64,000 nucleotides of DNA from Spirillospora albida (GCF_000718255.1 NZ_JOFJ01000007.1:1-64000); one strand, 5' to 3'. Counted from the first letter of the stretch, positions 32,969 through 42,117 are shown. Made by a program: numbers and translations. The notes: generated by a model not told the origin, from the letters alone.

Positions 32969-34008
32969 TCGGGAAGCGCACGGCCGCCCTCGGGGCCGCG
33001 GGAGCGGTCGTCGCGGGCGGCGCGGGGCTCGCCACCGCGGGCCTCGGCGGCGGCGGCGAACCGGCGGCGGCGCGCGGCGCGCGGCCGCCCGCGACGGCGC
33101 CCGTCGAGCGCACGACGCTGACCGAGACCCAGGAGGTCGACGGCACCCTCGGCTACGGAACCGCCGCCACCGTCGCGTCCACCGGGCGCGGGACCATCAC
33201 GTGGCTGCCCGGGGAGGGCGCGGTCGTCTCCCGGGGCCGTCCCCTCTACAGGATCGACAACCGGCCGGTGCCCCTGCTGTACGGGTCGCTGCCGGTGTAC
33301 CGGACCCTGGCGCAGGGCGCGGAGGGCACCGACGTCCGGCAGCTCGAGCGCAACCTCGCCGCGCTGGGCTACACCGGCTTCACGGTGGACCGGGAGTTCA
33401 CCGCCGGGACCGCCGCGGCCGTCCGGGAATGGCAGGAGGACCTCGGCATGGACGAGACGGGCCGGGTGGCGCCCGGGTCCGTCGCGGTCGCGTCCGGCCG
33501 GGTCCGGGTGGCGGAGCGGAAGGCCGCCGTCGGGACCCGCGCCGGCGGGGCCGTCCTCACCTGCACCGGCACCACCCGGGTCGTCAGTGTCGACCTCGAC
33601 GTGCGGTACCAGCGGCTCGCGAAGAAGGGAGCGGAGGTGGAGGTCGAGCTCCCGGGAGGCGGCACCACGAAGGGAAGGATCACCTCCGTCGGGAAGGTGG
33701 CGACGGAGGGCCGGGGGGAGGACCCCACGACGATCGAGGTCGAGATCGCGGTGCCCGGCCAGAGGTCCCTCGGCTCCTACGACAAGGCGCCCGTCACGGT
33801 CCGGCTCACCGCCGGGCGGCACGCGGACGTCCTCGCCGTGCCGGTCGGGGCGCTGCTCGCGCAGGGCGACGGCGGCTACGCGGTGCAGGTCGTCCAGGAC
33901 GGCCGGGTCCGCACCGTGCCCGTCGAGACGGGCGTCTTCACCGGCGGCAAGGTCGAGGTCTCGGGCCGGGGGCTCGCCGAGGGCGTGACGGTGGGGGTGC
34001 CGGCATGA
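32965..34008 (+). CDS. Peptidoglycan-binding membrane fusion protein (efflux adaptor-like)
   Basis: A 347-residue exported protein: an N-terminal signal/anchor (ALGAAGAVVAGGAGLATAG), a PG_binding_1 domain (about 110-165, GTDVRQLERNLAALGYTG), and HlyD-like barrel segments (VSVDLDVRYQRLAKKGAEV, VPVGALLAQGDGGYAV, GLAEGVTVGVP). It acts as the extracytoplasmic adaptor of the ABC transporter encoded next, probably holding it against the cell wall. Overlaps at both ends (ATGA) with lipoprotein and ATPase genes show tight coupling. Confidence 0.85.
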   Translation: MIGKRTAALGAAGAVVAGGAGLATAGLGGGGEPAAARGARPPATAPVERTTLTETQEVDGTLGYGTAATVASTGRGTITWLPGEGAVVSRGRPLYRIDNRPVPLLYGSLPVYRTLAQGAEGTDVRQLERNLAALGYTGFTVDREFTAGTAAAVREWQEDLGMDETGRVAPGSVAVASGRVRVAERKAAVGTRAGGAVLTCTGTTRVVSVDLDVRYQRLAKKGAEVEVELPGGGTTKGRITSVGKVATEGRGEDPTTIEVEIAVPGQRSLGSYDKAPVTVRLTAGRHADVLAVPVGALLAQGDGGYAVQVVQDGRVRTVPVETGVFTGGKVEVSGRGLAEGVTVGVPA

Positions 34009-34694
34009 CCCCGGTCGTGGAGCTGCGGGAGGTCACCAAGACCTACCCGGGCGGCGTGACCGCGCTGGACGCCGTCTCCCTGACCGTCGCGGCGGGGGAG
34101 CTCGTCGCGATCGCCGGGCCGTCCGGATCGGGCAAGTCGACGATGCTGCACCTGCTCGGCACGCTGGACCGGCCGAGCTCCGGCACCGTCCTCGTCGAGG
34201 GCCGGGACGCGTCCCGGCTGCCGGACCGGCGGCTGTCGGCGCTGCGCGCCCGCCGGATCGGGTTCGTGTTCCAGCAGTTCCATCTCGCCGCCGGGGTCAG
34301 CGCCCTCGACAACGTCGCGGACGGGCTGCTGTACCGGGGCGTGCCCCTCGCCGGACGGCGGCGGCGCGCCCGCGCCGCGCTGGAGCGCGTCGGGCTGGGG
34401 CACCGCCTCGGGCACCGGCCGCACCAGCTGTCCGGCGGTGAGAGGCAGCGGGTCGCGATCGCCCGCGCCGTCGTCGGGGAGCCCGCGCTGCTGCTCGCCG
34501 ACGAGCCGACCGGCGCGCTCGACACCGCGTCCGGCGACGGGGTCGTCGAGCTGCTTCGCGAACTCGCGGGCGGCGGCACCGCCGTCGTGCTCATCACCCA
34601 CGACCGCGACATCGCGGCGCGGCTGCCCCGCCGGGTCGGGATGCGCGACGGGCGGATCGTCCGGGACGCGGCGCCGGCGGAGGCCGCGCGATGA
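34005..34694 (+). CDS. ABC transporter ATP-binding protein, MacB/LolD type
   Basis: A 229-residue ATPase with intact motifs: Walker A GPSGSGKS, Q-loop VFQQFHL, signature LSGGERQRVAIARA, Walker B LLLADEPTGALD and switch His in LITHDRD. It energizes the FtsX-type permease in the next gene, a mechanotransmission-type export or lipoprotein-handling machine. Starts are fused by ATGA overlaps with both neighbours. Confidence 0.92.
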   Translation: MTPVVELREVTKTYPGGVTALDAVSLTVAAGELVAIAGPSGSGKSTMLHLLGTLDRPSSGTVLVEGRDASRLPDRRLSALRARRIGFVFQQFHLAAGVSALDNVADGLLYRGVPLAGRRRRARAALERVGLGHRLGHRPHQLSGGERQRVAIARAVVGEPALLLADEPTGALDTASGDGVVELLRELAGGGTAVVLITHDRDIAARLPRRVGMRDGRIVRDAAPAEAAR

Positions 34695-35938
34695 GGGCGC
34701 GCGTGATGAGGGGACGCGCGGTGATCGGGCGCGCCTTGGGAGGACGCGCCGACGACGCGCCGCCGCGGCTCGGCCCCGCCGACGTGCTGCGGACCGGCGC
34801 CGCCGGGCTGCGGTCCCGCCCGCTGCGGGTGTTCCTGTCCGCCTTCGGCATCGCGATCGGCATCGCGGCGATGATCGGCGTGGTGGGGGTCTCCGCGTCC
34901 AGCCGCGCCCAGCTTCAGGAGACCCTGGACCGGCTCGGCACGAACCTGCTGACCGTCGGGCCCGGACGCGACTTCTTCGGCGACGACGCGAAGCTGCCGG
35001 CGGAGTCGGTCGGGATGGTCGCGCGGATCGCGGGCGTCGAGTCCGCGTCCGCGACGGGGAGGCTGGAGGGCGTCAACGTGTTCCGCAACGACCGCGTCCC
35101 GGAGGCGGAGACCGGCGGCATCACGGTGTCCGCGGCCCGCCTCGACCTGCCCCGGACCGCCGGCCTGGACCTGGCGGCGGGGACGTGGCTGAACGCGGGC
35201 ACGGCCCGCTACCCGGCGGTCGTCCTCGGCACCGACGCGGCGGCCCGGCTCGGCGTCTTCGGCCCGAACACGCAGGTGTGGCTCGGATCGCGGTGGTTCA
35301 CCGTCGTCGGGATCCTGGAGCCGAACCGGCTCGTCCCCGAGCTGGACGCGGCCGCGCTCGTCGGCTGGGAGGCCGCGCGGTCCCACCTCGGCTTCGACGG
35401 CCACCCCACCATGATCTACACGCGCGCCGGCAAGGGGCGCGTCGACGACGTCCGGGAGGTGCTCGCCGCCACCGCCGGCCCGGAGGCGCCGAACGAGGTG
35501 GAGGTGAGCCGCCCCTCCGACGCGCTCGCCGCCCAGAACGCCGCCGACCGGACGTTCACCGGCCTGCTCCTCGGCCTCGGCGGGGTCGCGCTGCTCGTCG
35601 GCGGCGTCGGCGTCGCCAACACCATGGTGATCTCCGTGCTGGAGCGCCGCGCCGAGATCGGCCTGCGCCGCTCGCTCGGCGCGACGCGCGGCCAGATCCG
35701 GCTGCAGTTCCTCACCGAGTCGCAGCTGCTCGCCGCGCTCGGCGGGGTCGGCGGCGTCGTCCTCGGCATCGCGGTCACCGCCGTGTTCGCGGTCTCCCAG
35801 GGCTGGCCGGCGGTGGTGCCGCCCTGGGCGATGGCGGGCGGCGTCCTCGCCACCCTCCTGATCGGAGCCGTCGCCGGCCTGTACCCCGCCGTCCGCGCCG
35901 CGCGGCTGCCGCCCACGGACGCACTGGCCGCCCCATGA
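34691..35938 (+). CDS. ABC transporter permease, MacB/FtsX family
   Basis: A 415-residue permease: first membrane helix at about residues 50-70 (LRVFLSAFGIAIGIAAMIGV), a large extracytoplasmic MacB_PCD domain, then three helices in the last 140 residues, with TMVISVLERRAEIGLRRSLGATRGQIRLQFLTES (key part: ERRAEIGLRRSLGA) as the coupling segment. With the ATPase, adaptor and lipoprotein it completes the operon controlled by the divergent two-component system. Start is the ATG in the ATGA overlap; later GTG/ATG codons are possible. Confidence 0.9.
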   Translation: MRARVMRGRAVIGRALGGRADDAPPRLGPADVLRTGAAGLRSRPLRVFLSAFGIAIGIAAMIGVVGVSASSRAQLQETLDRLGTNLLTVGPGRDFFGDDAKLPAESVGMVARIAGVESASATGRLEGVNVFRNDRVPEAETGGITVSAARLDLPRTAGLDLAAGTWLNAGTARYPAVVLGTDAAARLGVFGPNTQVWLGSRWFTVVGILEPNRLVPELDAAALVGWEAARSHLGFDGHPTMIYTRAGKGRVDDVREVLAATAGPEAPNEVEVSRPSDALAAQNAADRTFTGLLLGLGGVALLVGGVGVANTMVISVLERRAEIGLRRSLGATRGQIRLQFLTESQLLAALGGVGGVVLGIAVTAVFAVSQGWPAVVPPWAMAGGVLATLLIGAVAGLYPAVRAARLPPTDALAAP

Positions 35939-35972
35939 GACGATCGGGGTCTCGGAACGATCGGAGAAGTCC

Positions 35973-36776
35973 ATGGCCGACGAGCGGAGCACCCCCCGCG
36001 CCGATCTGAGCACCCCCAACACGGCGCGGATCTACGACTACCTGCTCGGCGGCAAGGACCACTACGCGCCCGACCGGGAGGTGGCCGAGCGGCTGCTCGA
36101 GGTGATCCCCGAGGCGCGGGCGGCGGCGCGCGCGAACCACGCGTTCATCGGGCGCGCCGTCCGCCTCCTCGCGCGGGAGGGCGTCCGGCAGTTCATCGAC
36201 ATCGGCACCAAGCTCCCGGCGCGCGGAAACGTGCACGAGGTCGCCGCCGGCATCGCGCCGGACGCGACCGTCGTGTTCGCCGACGGCGACCCCGTCGTGC
36301 TGGCGCACGCGCGGGCCCTGCTCACCGGGGTCGCGCGGACCGCCGTCGCGCACGTCGACCCGCTGCGGCCGGACGCCGTCGTCGCCGACCCGGCGGTCCG
36401 CGGCCGGATCGACTTCGGCCGCCCCGTCGCCGTCGTCCTCGACCGGGTGCTGCACTTCATCGGCGACAACGCGGCGGCGGCCGGGGTCGTCCGGCGGCTG
36501 CACGACGCGCTCGCCCCCGGCAGCCACCTCGTCTTCACCCACATCACGCAGGACCCCGAGCCCGCCGCCGGCGACGACGTCGACCGCGCCTTCGAGCCGT
36601 CCGCCGGGCACTTCCGCGGCCGGACCCGCGCGCAGCTGCTCGACGTCGTCGCGCCGTTCGAGCTCCTGGAGCCGGGCCTCACCTACACCTCGACGTGGCG
36701 GCCCGACGACGGCGACCCCGGCCCCGACGATCCGCGGCGCACCTTCACCCTGGCCGGAGTCGGCCGCCGCACCTGA
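35973..36776 (+). CDS. SAM-dependent methyltransferase, DUF574 family (copy 1)
   Basis: A 267-residue DUF574-type protein: NTARIYDYLLGGKDHYAPDR, RANHAFIGRAVRLLA, QFIDIGTKLPARGNVHEVA, VVFADGDPVVLAHARALL and LDRVLHFI. These proteins occur in many copies in Actinomadura and Streptomyces; substrates are unknown. Compared with copy 2 in this window (IDIGTGLPTMDNTHEVA) the SAM loop has GTK for GTG and RGN for MDN, so activity may be altered. It starts 34 bp after the permease stop and may be read through from that operon. Confidence 0.82.
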   Translation: MADERSTPRADLSTPNTARIYDYLLGGKDHYAPDREVAERLLEVIPEARAAARANHAFIGRAVRLLAREGVRQFIDIGTKLPARGNVHEVAAGIAPDATVVFADGDPVVLAHARALLTGVARTAVAHVDPLRPDAVVADPAVRGRIDFGRPVAVVLDRVLHFIGDNAAAAGVVRRLHDALAPGSHLVFTHITQDPEPAAGDDVDRAFEPSAGHFRGRTRAQLLDVVAPFELLEPGLTYTSTWRPDDGDPGPDDPRRTFTLAGVGRRT

Positions 36777-36890
36777 CCGGCACCCGGCTCCGGGACACCG
36801 GCCGCGGGACCGGGAAACCACGGGGCCGCCCCCGTGCCTTCCCGGTGCCCGGCCGCGCCCGCGGGTCCGACCATGGAGAGGGTGATCTCG

Positions 36891-38705
36891 GTGATCTCCG
36901 TCCCGGCGCGGCGCCGCACGCCCCCGTGGTTCGGCCGCGAGGCACGGCGGGCGCTCGCCGCCGGCCTCGCGGTGGCGGCGCTCGCGCTCGGCGCGGGCTG
37001 GCCGTACTGGCGCGGGCACCCGGCCGCCGCCGCGGTCACCCTCGGCTGCTGCGCGGGCATCGCGGCGCAGGGCGTCCTGCTCGCCACCGGCGGCCGCACC
37101 CGCCGGACCGGGCTGCTGTTCCTCGCCGCGTCCGTCTGCTGGGCGGTGAACTGGCTGGCGAGCTGGGACGCGTACGCGGGGCCGATCCTGTCGCCCTACG
37201 CGCAGGCCGGCTTCTTCCTCGCCCTCGGCGTCGGGGTGCTCATGTACCCCGACGGCCGCCTGGAGTACACCGCCGACCGGATCTGGACGGTCCTCGCGGT
37301 GCTGATCCTCATGGGCGGGCCGACCGCGCTGTGGGTCACCTCCGAGCCGGAGTGGGCGGCGTTCCACGGATCGACCGTGTGGTGGCCCGCCCCCTTCCCC
37401 GACGCCGGGGCGTTCGAGACCGCGCTGCGCGCGTCGGCCGCGCTCTACGTGTTCCTGGCGCTGTCGTTCGCCGCAGTCCTGCTGCTGCGCCTGCCGCGCA
37501 TGGGGCGCTTCAAACGGCTGCTCACGCTGCCGGTCACGGCGGCGCTCGCGTTCGTCGGGCTCTCCGCCGCGCTCACCCAGCGGCCCGTGATGGAACCGTC
37601 GATCGCGCTGGCCGACCTGCTGCACGTCTACGCCGTCCAGGGCGCGGTCGCCACGTTGATCCCGTGCACGCTCCTCGCGTCCGGGCTGCGGCTGCGGATC
37701 GCCGAGCTGACCGTCGCGGGACGGATGCTGCGGCTCACCGCGCCCGTCACCGTGGAGCGGGTCCGCGCCGCCCTCCGGGACGTCCTGCGCGACCCGACCC
37801 TGGAACTGTGGTTCTGGGCGCCCGCCGAACGCGCCTACGTCGACGCGTCCGGCCGCCCCGCCGACCTGACCGGATCCGGCGCCGCCCGTGTGGCCGGATC
37901 CGGCGCCAGCCGTCTGGCCGGATCCGGCCGTGCGGAGCCGGGGGACCGCTGGCGCCGGACGGTCCGCGCCGACGACGGCGGGCCCCTCGCCGTCGTCGAG
38001 TTCGGCGGCGCGCTCCGCGACCACGCGTCCCTCGTCGAGGCCGCGCTCGCCGCCGGCGGCCGGGCCCTGGAGACCGCGCGGCTGCAGGCGGCCGTCCACG
38101 CGAACCTCGAACGGGTCCGCGCCGCCTACGGACGGCTCGTCCGGGCCGAGGCCGCCGAACGCGAACGGCTCGCCCGCGACCTGCACGACGGCGCCCAGCA
38201 GCGGCTCCTCGCGCTCGGCGCGATGCTCGGCACGCTGGAGGCCGTCACCACCGACCCCGCCGTCAAGCGCCACACCGCCGGCTGCCGCCGCGAGCTGATG
38301 ACCGCCCTCGCCGAGCTGCGGGCCCTCGCCCGCGAGGTCCGGCCCGCGCTGCTCGTCCAGGACGGCCTCGGCCCCGCCCTGGAGGTCGCCGCCGAGCGGA
38401 TCGGCGTCCGCGTCGTCCTGGACGTGCCGACCGGCCGCCTCCCGCCCGACCGGGAATCCGCGCTCTACGGCCTGCTGTGCGAGACCTTGTCGTACGCTGT
38501 CGAACGCGCGGGCGCGACCCGGGTGACGGTGTGCGTCCGTCCCTCCGGGCCACGGCTGGTCGCCGAGGTGGGCCTCGACGGGGAGATCCCCGTCGGCCCC
38601 GCCGCGGACCTGGCCGGACGCGTCGGCGCGCTGCGCGGTCACCTGGAGATCGACGGCGGCCCCGGTACGGGCACGACGGTGAGGATGGTCCTGCCATGCG
38701 AGTAG
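36891..38705 (+). CDS. Sensor kinase homologue A: phospho-acceptor His kept, ATPase degenerate
   Basis: A 604-residue NarX-type sensor: several N-terminal membrane helices (about 20-290), a GAF/PAS-like linker domain, then HisKA_3 with ERLARDLHDGAQQRL (acceptor His432). The catalytic domain has lost its N-box Asn (LCETLSYAVERAG, Tyr535), the G1 DxGxG (VGLDGEIP) and the G2 glycines. It probably cannot bind ATP well. The linker carries three copies of a 24-bp repeat. GTG at 36891 has GGAGAGG 9 bases upstream; ATG 36873 is an alternative. It is 4 bp upstream of the regulator gene. Confidence 0.8.
   Translation: MISVPARRRTPPWFGREARRALAAGLAVAALALGAGWPYWRGHPAAAAVTLGCCAGIAAQGVLLATGGRTRRTGLLFLAASVCWAVNWLASWDAYAGPILSPYAQAGFFLALGVGVLMYPDGRLEYTADRIWTVLAVLILMGGPTALWVTSEPEWAAFHGSTVWWPAPFPDAGAFETALRASAALYVFLALSFAAVLLLRLPRMGRFKRLLTLPVTAALAFVGLSAALTQRPVMEPSIALADLLHVYAVQGAVATLIPCTLLASGLRLRIAELTVAGRMLRLTAPVTVERVRAALRDVLRDPTLELWFWAPAERAYVDASGRPADLTGSGAARVAGSGASRLAGSGRAEPGDRWRRTVRADDGGPLAVVEFGGALRDHASLVEAALAAGGRALETARLQAAVHANLERVRAAYGRLVRAEAAERERLARDLHDGAQQRLLALGAMLGTLEAVTTDPAVKRHTAGCRRELMTALAELRALAREVRPALLVQDGLGPALEVAAERIGVRVVLDVPTGRLPPDRESALYGLLCETLSYAVERAGATRVTVCVRPSGPRLVAEVGLDGEIPVGPAADLAGRVGALRGHLEIDGGPGTGTTVRMVLPCE
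37871..37928 (+). repeat. Three 24-bp tandem repeats inside sensor kinase A
   Basis: CGGATCCGGC recurs at 37871, 37895 and 37919, exactly 24 bp apart, within longer near-identical units. They encode a GSGA-R-A octapeptide three times in the linker domain, a flexible insertion absent from paralogue B. Confidence 0.8.
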
Positions 38706-38709
38706 CCCG

Positions 38710-39384
38710 ATGAGGGTGGCCCTGGCGGAGGACAGCGGCATCTTCCGGCAGGCCCTCGAGACCCTGCTCACGACGGTCGGGATCGAGGTCGTCGCGTCCG
38801 CCGCGACCGGCGACGAGCTGTTCACCCGCGTCGCCGTCGACCCGCCCGACGTCGCGATCGTCGACCTGCACATGCCGCCCACCCACACCAACGAGGGCGT
38901 CGTCCTCGCCCGCCGGCTGCAGGTCCGCGACCCCCGCATCGGCGTGCTCGTCCTGTCGGCGTTCAACGAGACCCCGCAGGCGCTCGAGCTGTTCCGCGAC
39001 CGGCCGCGCGGTGTCGGCTACCTGCTGAAGGACCACGTCACCGACGTCGAGGTGCTCCGCTCCGCGCTGGAGCGGGTGCGGCGCGGCGAGGTCGTCATCG
39101 ACCCGGACGTGGTGTCGCGGCTCGTCGAGGCCCGGCACCACCGGCGGGAGCTGGCGCGGCTGTCGGAACGCGAGCGGGACGTCCTCGGGCTGATGGCGGA
39201 GGGCCACTCGAACGCGGGCATCGGCCGCCGCCTGCACCTGTCGGCGCGGACCGTCGAGGACCACGTCCGCGCCATCTTCACCAAGCTGCGGATCACCGCG
39301 TCCGGCGGACCGGACGGCCCGCAGGACACCAACAAACGGGTGCTCGCGGTGCTGACCTGGCTGCGCGCCGCCGAGACCCGCTGA
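38710..39384 (+). CDS. NarL/LuxR-family response regulator between two sensor kinases
   Basis: A 224-residue regulator: receiver domain with ED acidic pair (VALAEDSG), phospho-accepting Asp in VAIVDLHMPP, Ser in VLSAF and Lys in YLLKDHV; C-terminal LuxR helix-turn-helix (about 150-205) RLSERERDVLGLMAEG then HLSARTVEDHVRAIFTKL. All phosphotransfer residues are intact. It is 4 bp after kinase A and 3 bp before kinase B, so the three are one operon and both sensors probably address this regulator. Confidence 0.9.
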   Translation: MRVALAEDSGIFRQALETLLTTVGIEVVASAATGDELFTRVAVDPPDVAIVDLHMPPTHTNEGVVLARRLQVRDPRIGVLVLSAFNETPQALELFRDRPRGVGYLLKDHVTDVEVLRSALERVRRGEVVIDPDVVSRLVEARHHRRELARLSERERDVLGLMAEGHSNAGIGRRLHLSARTVEDHVRAIFTKLRITASGGPDGPQDTNKRVLAVLTWLRAAETR

Positions 39385-39387
39385 CCG

Positions 39388-41172
39388 GTGCGGCCGTCCG
39401 GCTGGCCGGCCTGGTTCGGCCCCGGGGTCCGGCGCGCCGCCGCCGCGGGCGCCGCGGTCGCGACCGCCGCGCTGCTGTGCGGCTGGCCGTACTGGCGCGC
39501 GCACCCGGGTGCCGCCGCGGTCACCCTGCCGGGTTGCGCGGGCCTCGCCGTCGCGGGCGGTGTGCTGGCCGCCGGGCGGACCGGCCGCCGGACGGGCGCG
39601 CTGTTCCTCGCCGGGTCCGGCTTCTGGGCGCTGCTGTGGCTCGCCGCGTGGAACACCGGCCCCGCCCCGCTCGTCTCGGTGTTCGCGCAGTCGGCCTTCT
39701 ACACCCTCGTCGGGGCGGCCGTGCTGCTCTACCCGGCGGGCCGCCTCACCCGCCCCGCCGAACGCCTCTGGGTGATCGCGTGCGCCGCCGTCCTGTTCGG
39801 CGGCCAGCTCGCGCTGTGCCTGCTGTCGCGTCCCGAATGGAACGGGTTCGCGCCGGACGCGACCTGGCCGTCCGTGGCGCCGCACCACGCGGTGTTCGAC
39901 TGGACGCTGGGCACCATGACGGCCCTGCTGATCACCCTCGCGGGCGCCCTGGTCGTCCTGCTGCTGGCGCGGCTGCCCCGCACGGGCCGGCTGGACCGCC
40001 CGCTGACGGCGCCGGTCGCGCTCGCCATCAGCGTCATCGTCGTCGCGGGCGTCTGGAGCCAGAACTCCATCATGGCCCGCGGCATCACGCTCGCCGACGT
40101 CGAGCGCGCCTACCTGATCCAGAGCCTGTTCGCGGCCGTGCTGCCGCTGGTGTTCCTCGGCACCGGGCTGCGCGGCCGCCTCGCCGAGCTGACCGTCGCC
40201 GAGCGCATGCAGCGCCTCGCCGCGCCGCCCGTCACCCTGGAGAAGGTCCGCGACGCGCTGCGCGGCGTGCTGCACGACGAGTCCCTCGACCTGTGGTTCT
40301 GGGTGCCCGCCGACGATGTCCACGTGGACGTCGCGGGCCGCCGCGTCGACACCGCGCGGCCCGGCGCCGCGCCCGGCCCGGACCCGCCGGGCCGCCTGCG
40401 GCACGAGGTCCGCACGTCGGCGGGGGAGCCGCTCGCGATCGTCGACCTCTCCGGTGCGCTCCGCGGCCACGAGCCCCTCGTCGCGGCGGCGCTCGCCGCG
40501 GGCGGCCGCGCCCTGGAGGCCGCCCGGCTGCAGGCCACCGCGCGGGCGCACCTGGAGCGCGCCCGCGCCGCCGGGGAGCACCTCGTCCGCGTCCAGGCCG
40601 CCGAGCGCGAACGGCTCGCCGCCGACCTCCAGGCGAGCGCCCGCCGCCGGCTCCGCACGCTGGACGGCCGCCTCGCCGCCCTCGCGCGGGCCGCGGACGA
40701 CCCGGCCGCCCGCGCCCTCGCCGACCGCTGCCGCGCCGAGCTCGCCGAGGCCGCCGCCGAGCTGGACGACCTGGCCCGAGGCGTCCACCCGGCGCTGCTC
40801 ACCGAGGCGGGCCTCGGCCCGGCCCTCGCCGCCGTCGCCGGCCGGAGCGCGGCACCGATCCGGCTCACCGTCCCGCCGCGCCGGTTCCCGCCCGAGGTCG
40901 AGTCGACCCTGTACTTCGCCCTCTGCGAGGCCCTGACGAACGCCGTCAAGCACGCCGGCGCCGCGACCATCGCCCTGACCGTCGAGGCCGGCCCGGCCGC
41001 CGTCGTCGCGGAGGTCCGCGACGACGGCGCGGGCGGCGCCGCCCACCAGCCCTCCGGCGGCGGCCTCAACGGCCTCACCGACCGCGTCCGCGCCCTGCGC
41101 GGCACCGTCACCGTCACCTCGGCCCCCGGCGCGGGCACCACCGTGACGATCACGCTCCCGGCGGTCTCCTGA
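39388..41172 (+). CDS. Sensor kinase homologue B: ATPase intact, acceptor His replaced by Gln
   Basis: A 594-residue paralogue of kinase A with the same layout: membrane helices (GWPYWRAHPGAAAVTL at the first), linker domain (LWFWVPADDVHVDV) and a C-terminal kinase core. The dimerization helix reads ERLAADLQASARRRL: the acceptor His is Gln415. In contrast the ATPase is complete: N box LCEALTNAVKHAG (Asn518), G1 VRDDGAGG, G2 GGGLNGLTDRV. It could phosphorylate a partner but not itself. The GTG start lies 3 bp after the regulator stop. Confidence 0.82.
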   Translation: MRPSGWPAWFGPGVRRAAAAGAAVATAALLCGWPYWRAHPGAAAVTLPGCAGLAVAGGVLAAGRTGRRTGALFLAGSGFWALLWLAAWNTGPAPLVSVFAQSAFYTLVGAAVLLYPAGRLTRPAERLWVIACAAVLFGGQLALCLLSRPEWNGFAPDATWPSVAPHHAVFDWTLGTMTALLITLAGALVVLLLARLPRTGRLDRPLTAPVALAISVIVVAGVWSQNSIMARGITLADVERAYLIQSLFAAVLPLVFLGTGLRGRLAELTVAERMQRLAAPPVTLEKVRDALRGVLHDESLDLWFWVPADDVHVDVAGRRVDTARPGAAPGPDPPGRLRHEVRTSAGEPLAIVDLSGALRGHEPLVAAALAAGGRALEAARLQATARAHLERARAAGEHLVRVQAAERERLAADLQASARRRLRTLDGRLAALARAADDPAARALADRCRAELAEAAAELDDLARGVHPALLTEAGLGPALAAVAGRSAAPIRLTVPPRRFPPEVESTLYFALCEALTNAVKHAGAATIALTVEAGPAAVVAEVRDDGAGGAAHQPSGGGLNGLTDRVRALRGTVTVTSAPGAGTTVTITLPAVS

Positions 41173-41235
41173 CCGCATCAGGACAGCCGCTCCGACCGCC
41201 CCGCCCCGCCTCGTCCCGGACGCCAGCATGGCCCC

Positions 41236-42117
41236 ATGGCGGAGACCGGGCACACGGGGGAACTGCTGGACGACGCCGACGGCGGGGCCGTCGAGGTGAG
41301 CCCGCCGGAGGGGGCGGAGCGCCGGCTGGGGCCGGGCGACCGCGTCACCTTCGGCCGCGGGCCGGACGTCGACGTGCCCTTCGGGGCCGGGGACAGGTGG
41401 ATGTCGCGGCGGGTCGGGGAGATCGCGGTGGAGCCCGGCGGCGTCCGGATCCTCAACCTCAGCCGCAAGCACGTCCTCCTCGTCCGGACCGGGAACCTCG
41501 CCGACCCCGGGTCCGGCGAGCATCCCGAACCCGTGCGGCTGCGGCCGCGGGTCCCCGGCGAACCCGCCGAGGCGTGCCTGCTGGCGGCCGGGAGCGCGCT
41601 GATCGGTTCGGCGGTGATGCTTCAGGAACGCCGCGGCGTCCTCGTCCGGGTCCCGGCGGCGCCCGCCGCGGAGCCGTTCACGCACGCGCCCGGCGGCGGC
41701 TCCCGGTCCAGCACCGTCGCGCGGATCACGCTCCGGCCCGACACGCGGGGCTTCATGGTGGCCCTGCTGCTGTGCGAGCCGTGGCTGCGCGACCCGTCCC
41801 GCCGGTCCCCCCTGCCGTCCTACCCCGAGATCGGCGCCGGGGCGCTGCGGGTCGCGCGGGCCGCGCACCTCCTGGCCGCGATCGAGCGCGATCCGGACCG
41901 CCGCGACCTGCTCACCGGGAAGATCCGCGACCATCTCAAGGCCCTGCACCGCAAGCTCGTCTCCCGGAGGCTGCTGCCGGACGGCAAGCCTGCGGGCGCG
42001 GCGGCCATCGCGGCCGCGCTCATCCACTTCGACATCATCGGGCGGCGCCATCTCGCGCTGTTCGAGGACGACCACTGGCTGGAGGTCCAGGCGTACGCGT
42101 GGCGGCGCTGCATGTGA
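41236..42117 (+). CDS. FHA-like protein with extended C-terminal domain
   Basis: A 293-residue protein. The first ~100 residues resemble a FHA fold (LGPGDRVTFGRGPDVDVPFG, ILNLSRKHVLLVR) though the usual SRxH pair is SRRV and the order is loose. The remaining 190 residues (EACLLAAGSALIGSAV, FMVALLLCEPWLRDP, GKIRDHLKALHRKL, LFEDDHWLEVQAYAWRR) include a helical region like C-terminal DNA- or protein-binding domains. I do not recognize its function. Its neighbours are phosphorylation genes: two sensor kinases upstream, a Ser/Thr kinase and FHA transporter downstream. Confidence 0.6.
   Translation: MAETGHTGELLDDADGGAVEVSPPEGAERRLGPGDRVTFGRGPDVDVPFGAGDRWMSRRVGEIAVEPGGVRILNLSRKHVLLVRTGNLADPGSGEHPEPVRLRPRVPGEPAEACLLAAGSALIGSAVMLQERRGVLVRVPAAPAAEPFTHAPGGGSRSSTVARITLRPDTRGFMVALLLCEPWLRDPSRRSPLPSYPEIGAGALRVARAAHLLAAIERDPDRRDLLTGKIRDHLKALHRKLVSRRLLPDGKPAGAAAIAAALIHFDIIGRRHLALFEDDHWLEVQAYAWRRCM

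Noticed and set aside
35775..42075. Very long open frames on the minus strand (over 1000 codons) opposite the kinase operon
   Set aside because: They are mirror frames of GC-rich codon use in the real plus-strand genes; their translations are Arg/Gly/Ala-rich with no domain, and the plus-strand genes have motifs, ribosome sites and coupled starts.
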